A stretch of 64,000 nt of DNA from Megalonaias nervosa. Its lineage: Eukaryota > Mollusca > Bivalvia > Unionida > Unionidae. Made by a program: the position numbers and the translations under genes. The notes beneath the pieces are model-generated. The model searched no databases. It was given only the letters and a program-made list of their open reading frames with translations, and was not told the origin of the DNA. The stretch spans positions 88,407 through 152,406 of the forward strand of contig JAECUM010005016.1 in the NCBI GenBank assembly GCA_016617855.1, given 5' to 3'. Shown here in pieces: positions 58,627 through 64,000 of the stretch (position 1 is its first letter; each line of letters begins with the position of its first letter).

Positions 58627-58647
58627 TTGAGTTTCGTTGTAATCATT
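58627..58647 (+). CDS. Weak candidate 21-nt microexon
   Basis: TTCCATCTTTTAG|…|GTAAGTGT encloses 21 bases that, in phase 1, would read as VEFRCNH and leave phase 1, fitting after both 52252 and 56529. The splice signals are good but so short an exon can arise by chance. Listed only as a possibility. Confidence 0.2.
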
Positions 58648-59802
58648 GTAAGTGTGATACTCCCACATCCATTCAAATGTGAAAAATGCCCAATGATTTC
58701 ACAGTGATACTCTTGACTGTTTCCATAAGGACCTGATTATCTGATTACTCAATGACTGTCTCTGTATGACAACTGTTGAGAACTTAATGATCCCGCAGCA
58801 TGACAACACAAGTTAATTAACAGATGTCTCCAGGGCAGATGACATGTGCTGACATCATAGTAACACCAAGGTGTAGATAAGTTGTATTTTGTGTTAAAAT
58901 CGCATGCTGTAGAGAAATACTACAAGCCTTTGGCTAATCTGTGGATTGTTCTTCAGACTTGCAGTGATATATTCGAAAATAACTTGCTACATTTCTGATT
59001 TTTTTTATTCTTTTCTTTTCTTTTTTTTTCCCCGTTTTTGTTGGTCTATATTTTTTCTCAGCAGATGTTGCATTCCAGGACAGTTCAACTGCCATATGCT
59101 GACTGTGTTTGTTAGTACAAAAGACATACGGTACTCAGTGTCATGTGTTATACATTTAAAATCTCTATCTTCATGAATTAATTAACATTAACAATAATTA
59201 ACAACTGTATTGAAGTGTATGGCACTGTTGGTTTTATGATTGCAATTCTAGCTATGAAGCTTTAGTTCATTGGTGTTGGCATACAATAGATACACGTGGT
59301 TAGTTAATGAGAGGGAGGCAACTCTAACTTTACTGATGCAAGAATTTTCAAATGGTGCTTGTCAACTTGATTTATATTTCAAGTCTATTATCAGTTTGTT
59401 TACTTGATTGTACTTCATATTTAATGTCCATTAATATTAAAATCCATTATTCAAATATTTATGTAGGACTAAAGGGTTTAACATAGCAAGTATGAATAAA
59501 GTTGCTCGTACTGCTCCCAATTCATACTGTCAGTGTTCAGCAGAAATTGTTTCCCTTGCTATTTCATGCCCTCACTTATGTCACATTCAGTGTTAATGGA
59601 CCCCAGTGCTTGCAGGTTATCAAGGGAGAGCCATTATTTGATTTAAAACTTCACCAAAACAAAATGGATAACGTGCACATATTTCAGTCATTTTGTGGGC
59701 ACCTGATAACAGTGAAATTGGAACTCAAGACTGTCAGCTAAACTTGATTTAAGTATTTTTAAATTGAAGTTCATATGTTGTGTCATAAATTCAGTTGTCA
59801 TT

Positions 59803-60311
59803 ATTCATCTCATCCACCAACCCCTTCTGCATTATTCATTTGATCAAGCAACCCATTCTGAATTGTTCATCTCATCCACCAACCCATCCTGCATTTTTCA
59901 TTTGATCAAGAAACCCATTCTGAATTATTCATCTCATCCACCAACCCATCCTGCATTATTCATCTGATCCACCAACCCATCCTGCATTATTCATCTGATC
60001 CACCAACCCATTCTGAATTATTCATCTGATCCACCAACCCATCCTGCATTATTCATCTGATCCACCAACCCATTCTGAATTATTCATCTGATCCACCAAC
60101 CCATTCTGAATTATTCATCTGATCCACCAACCCATTCTGAATTATTCATCTGATCCACCAACCCATCCTGCATTATTCATCTGATCCACCAACCCATCCT
60201 GCATTATTCATCTGATCCACCAACCCATTCTGAATTATTCATCTCATCCACCAACCCATCCTGCATTATTCATCTGATCCACCAACCCATCCTTCATTAG
60301 TAATCTGATCC
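59803..60311. repeat. 31-bp minisatellite, about 16 units
   Basis: The unit TCATCTGATCCACCAACCCA + T(C/T)CTG(C/A)ATTAT repeats with two main variants (TCCTGCATTAT and TTCTGAATTAT) in mixed order. Early units carry CTCATCC or TTGATCAAG in place of CTGATCC. Confidence 0.95.
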
Positions 60312-61099
60312 AAATGACCATGGGAACCAGGAAATGTATTCAGAATTTTGTTGTAAAAGTTATATAAAAATAATGACTGGTCTTATTTTTGGCAAAATCA
60401 TTGCAAGATATTTACTGTAATGATTCAGATTTTAAAAGATGTTTGAGGTGTCAGTTTTCATACTGGACAATTGTTATTATGTAGCTATCTAGACAATACA
60501 AATTTAAAATCATTATTTCAAAATTTTGACTTATAAAATTTAAGATGACTGCCATTCCTCAAGGTTGGGATGGGGATGGGGTTGTTTTCACAATTGTGAA
60601 AGTCTGGAGTGTTTACTATATCAACATCCCAGATGCTTTGGACAGATTTAACCTCCTCATAGTGATTTTTAAACTATCCTGCAAGAGTTTCTTTGTCTGC
60701 TTTTAAACCTGTACCTGCTGTTAATGTAGCTCCAGTTTCCTTGGAGCTTTCAAGAAATTTTAAATAGTTCCAGACTACTGGAGATTTGTTTGTCATAAAT
60801 GAAATCCCAAAATGATGCTTTATTGATAGACATAAACAACCTATTATATGCAGTTACTTTGATAATCAATCCACAGGTTCACCCTCACCAAGCAATTAAT
60901 ACCCAGATTGATTTGTAATTAAGGAAAGCTCTGTCAGATCGAGCTGTTCATTCATACAACTTCTTATCTTTAGTATGCACTCAACTCAAAATTTGTCTTG
61001 GTAAAATTCTGAAAAAGTAAAACTTAAGTTCAATATTTCAGTGTCAAGTCCAAGTTAACTGACTTGTTTCAAAATGTATCAGAACCACAGTTACTTGGA

Positions 61100-61260
61100 T
61101 TAGTAAGTTAGACTTGTGACCAGGAGAGATTGGGCTCAAGTCTTGTCCAGACACAGCTGGCTCACCAGCTGTTGTCTCTGGGCAAGACATGTTAGGTCAA
61201 TTGCTGTAGCATGAAACAACCTTCTATGTGTTGATGTATCAAGCAGTCTTAACAGGTCTA
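61100..61260 (+). mobile_element. tRNA-derived SINE relic (family C)
   Basis: GTTAGACTTGTGACCAGGAG, TTGGGCTCAAGTCTTGTCC (B-box-like), TTGTCTCTGGGCAAGACATG, TTAGGTCAATTGCTGTAGCA. The order matches 13255 (minus) and 49300. Confidence 0.6.
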
Positions 61261-61628
61261 CTGTGACTGTGTTATTACAGTTGACAAATATATATATTGT
61301 GTAGTATTTGATTTTAGAAGAAACACATTCCACAATGTATGACAGGCCCAATGTGTCCCCCAGCATGTCATAAGATGTAAATAATAGTGGCAATTCTTTT
61401 GCCATGGTATGTTTCCTGTGATGATGTTCCAGCAGAGATCATGGACTTTTTCAAAGAGTGCATTTTGTTTAAAAAATGTGACAATTTGGGAGGGTTGCTT
61501 GTTGTTTTTTGTTATTTTTAAATGATTTTATCCTATTTTGGTGTTATGTTTGGTTTGTATGCCTGGTTTGGGTATACGTAAATTTACTCAGCAATACATA
61601 GCCATGATTGTGTTGACATAATATTAAG

Positions 61629-61629
<1 letters not shown>

Positions 61630-61706
<77 letters not shown>
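61630..61706. repeat. (CA)n microsatellite, about 38 units
   Basis: An uninterrupted CA run followed by CATACATACATA. Confidence 0.97.
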
Positions 61707-61709
<3 letters not shown>

Positions 61710-62769
61710 TACATACCCTTCTTTATAGTTCCATTGAGACTGATTTTGCCCTTAGTCCGACTAATCTGACAGGATCACATATCCTGACATACTCTGCAAG
61801 TACCCACTGGTAACTTATTATTTTCTTTAGTCCATCCTTTCTATGCACAGTATATCATATTACATCAGAGATCCAGTCTTCCATAGTATTTACATATGTA
61901 ATTACAAATGGTCCCTCATTGTACAGCCCCATCAACAATTATACAGATGCTCATCTTATAATGTACATATGATCATAAATCTCATTAAAAACTTGGTTAA
62001 ATTTTATTCACCTTTGCGACTTAATTAAAAACTTTGCTAAATTTTGTTAACCATTGCGACTAAATTAAATTAATTTGATTCCCATTCCTGGCTACCGAGA
62101 ACAAGATATGACATTAAACAGCCTGTATTTTTGGGTACGTACATGTTTTTGTTTTCTAGTTTGAAAAGATTTAATTAAATGTGGATATATTTTAACTGCC
62201 AGTCACTTTAATGGATCCACTGAACAGTGGTTTATAATAGATGAGCACTGTAATTCCACCTAATCAATTAAAGATTTAGCCATATACCAGTTTTAATTTG
62301 CTTGTCTGACATTTCCAAGATTAGAATTTTCTCCTGGACTAACATGTTTCTTATTCAGTTGTTCAGTATGTCTGATGCTGTCACTCATCTTGTTGCTGCT
62401 ACCTTAAACAACTTTTATCTATTTGTTTGCTAATGATCCATCTTTTTGGCTAACTAGCACCCATGTTCCATTTTGTTCCCACAAAGTCAGACACCTTGAG
62501 TGGTTATTATCATCATGGTTGTAGTCCATCTCCCTTTGTGACCTGCTATCAAAGATATGAGTGGTTGCTAATTGAGTCTATCTGATATCCTACTAATAAC
62601 ATTTATTTTAGATCATATCAGACTTTGTTGATAGTCTCATAGAGACATTTGATGCTATCTAAATCTGTATGGCAACTGATAGTGTGTGGATTGATGGTTT
62701 CTCAAAATGAATCCAGAGATTTTGTAGAATTACAATTCTTGATTCTATTCAAGAGGGCTAAAACATGCT

Positions 62770-62961
62770 CACCATATACGCTCACTTACATCAAGTTGCA
62801 AACAACATAGACCGGATCTGCTGTGGCATAATGTGCTGGCAGATGATAGTAAATGTTGTTCTACTTGATTACTCCTAACAAACTGCATAGACCCATGTTA
62901 TGTGAAAGCAGATCTGGGTCTGTGCAGTTTGCATTCAGACTCGACTTGTAATTGAGTCTAT
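62770..62961 (-). mobile_element. Double-hairpin MITE copy
   Basis: CACCATATACGCTCACTTAC, CAAACAACATAGACCGGATC, TGCTGTGGCATAATGTGCTG, CTACTTGATTACTCCTAACA, AACTGCATAGACCC, GCAGATCTGGGTCTGTGCAG and a right end TTGTAATTGAGTCTATTTT. Confidence 0.82.
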
Positions 62962-63958
62962 TTTTACACAGAAGGTGAAACTATTTATGGGCAATAAACA
63001 AAAGTGAAGGCATTCCTGAAGGTGACATTTCCCAGTAAAGATTTTAAAAATATTTAAAAAAAGATAAAGCCCGTACATTTAAGAGTTATTTTCAATTTGC
63101 TAAAGATTTCTGATTTTTTTATGTTTTGAAATTATAAGCATACATAAACTACTGCGTTGCACTTAGGAACCAATGTTCTTGGAATAATGTGTCTATATGT
63201 CCCTAAAATCTGAGGAACACTCAAAATTTCAAACAACAAATAATTGTTTGCAAATAATGATAAAAAAGTGATCCCCTTTGGGTGTACAAGGTTCAATATT
63301 TGGGGGCCATGGGTCAGAAAATTCCCCAGCGCATTGTGTGTATCACTGTTTACATACAGTTTTAAAATAAATGTAAATATTATTCTTTGTGTCAGATTTT
63401 TAAAGAATTTTATGGACTGTTAGATCCAGTTTTTTTTATTTACTCCAACTTTATGCGCAAACATTGTTACAACAATGATGTCATGTTTAGATCTCTGAAT
63501 GTTTGTTAATTACATAGGTGTGTTTTACTTTACAAATTAGAAATGTCATATATATAACAGTTGGATGATAATTATTTCCACCATATCTGTCACCAAAACT
63601 TTAATATAACATAAAAATGAATTAAACAATTATGTATTCTTTGTTTGGTAATTTAAGTGTTATACATCATGAAACTGAACTGAATTGGTTGGAAATATTA
63701 TAAAGAGTTATGTGTATAAAATACATTGCAAATACACACAGTGTCTTGGCACTGACAATTAAATTAGTGAAATATATATTTTTGATAAACCAGAACAGGT
63801 GTTGATTCAGATGAATGAGCCTATTGGTAGTAGACACATATCTACAACAGAGCTAAGAAACAAAGTATATTGTTTCTTGTTCTGTGAGCCATAAATTGAA
63901 ACATATCAATAAACTTGAGAAGAAAAAAAATTGTGATAAATATACAGAACCATACCTG

Positions 63959-63964
<6 letters not shown>

Positions 63965-64000
<36 letters not shown>
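63965..64000. repeat. (TA)n microsatellite running off the window
   Basis: The last 36 bases are TA dinucleotides; the tract continues beyond the window. Confidence 0.95.

Larger units (their letters stand above)
56530..64000 (+). other. Likely intron after the membrane exon, to window end
   Basis: Begins GTATGT. It contains a hAT MITE (56742-56869), a SINE family B (58035-58305), a 31-bp minisatellite (59803-60311), a SINE family C relic (61100-61260), a CA tract (61630-61706), a double-hairpin MITE (62770-62961) and a TA tract at the very end (63965-64000). A weak 21-nt exon candidate lies at 58627-58647. Nothing else coding was recognised. Confidence 0.5.

Noticed and set aside
59803..60311. 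CRISPR-like appearance of the 31-bp array
   Set aside because: Repeats are contiguous with no unique spacers, and the genome is eukaryotic; it is a minisatellite.

Overview
This is an AT-rich eukaryotic window, almost certainly from a lophotrochozoan or other marine invertebrate. A mollusc is my best guess from the repeat types, but I cannot prove it. The evidence for a eukaryote is GT-AG introns of 0.5 to 11 kb, tRNA-derived SINEs, hAT and TA-target DNA transposon relics, long CA/TA/GA microsatellites, and a CAP-Gly cytoskeletal protein.

Main gene: nine phase-compatible exons on the + strand between 6464 and 52252 read as one continuous coding sequence of 3445 nt (about 1148 codons). The gene is open at both ends, so the start codon and the stop lie outside what I can see. 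The first visible exon (602 residues) carries a CAP-Gly domain followed by a long acidic, serine-rich tail. The 982-nt exon at 31694-32675 is Lys/Ser/Pro-rich with a degenerate repeated motif. Short downstream exons carry candidate EB-binding (SxIP) and PP1-docking (GILK plus K-x-I-x-F) motifs. Together these suggest a microtubule plus-end-tracking or centrosomal scaffold. I do not recognise a specific orthologue.

Second coding signal: an ATG exon at 56331-56529 encodes a 66-residue start with one strong membrane segment and ends at a textbook donor in phase 1. The last visible CAP-Gly exon (52214-52252) ends in the same phase. The exon could therefore be an alternative first exon of the same locus, or the start of a separate gene whose remainder lies beyond 64000.

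Layout: 1-6463 is upstream or intronic DNA with MITEs. 6464-52252 is the exon-intron body, its introns packed with transposable-element relics, minisatellites and degenerate satellite-like arrays. 52253-56330 is repeat-rich DNA before the membrane exon. 56530-64000 is a likely intron with a hAT MITE, a SINE, a 31-bp minisatellite and microsatellites.

The most interesting items are: a four-fold 57-bp tandem duplication of a 3' splice site together with the start of its exon, in frame, at 14632-14830; an eleven-copy MITE family built of two successive hairpins; the combined CAP-Gly/SxIP/PP1-docking architecture; and several transposons whose exact target-site duplications can be read directly.
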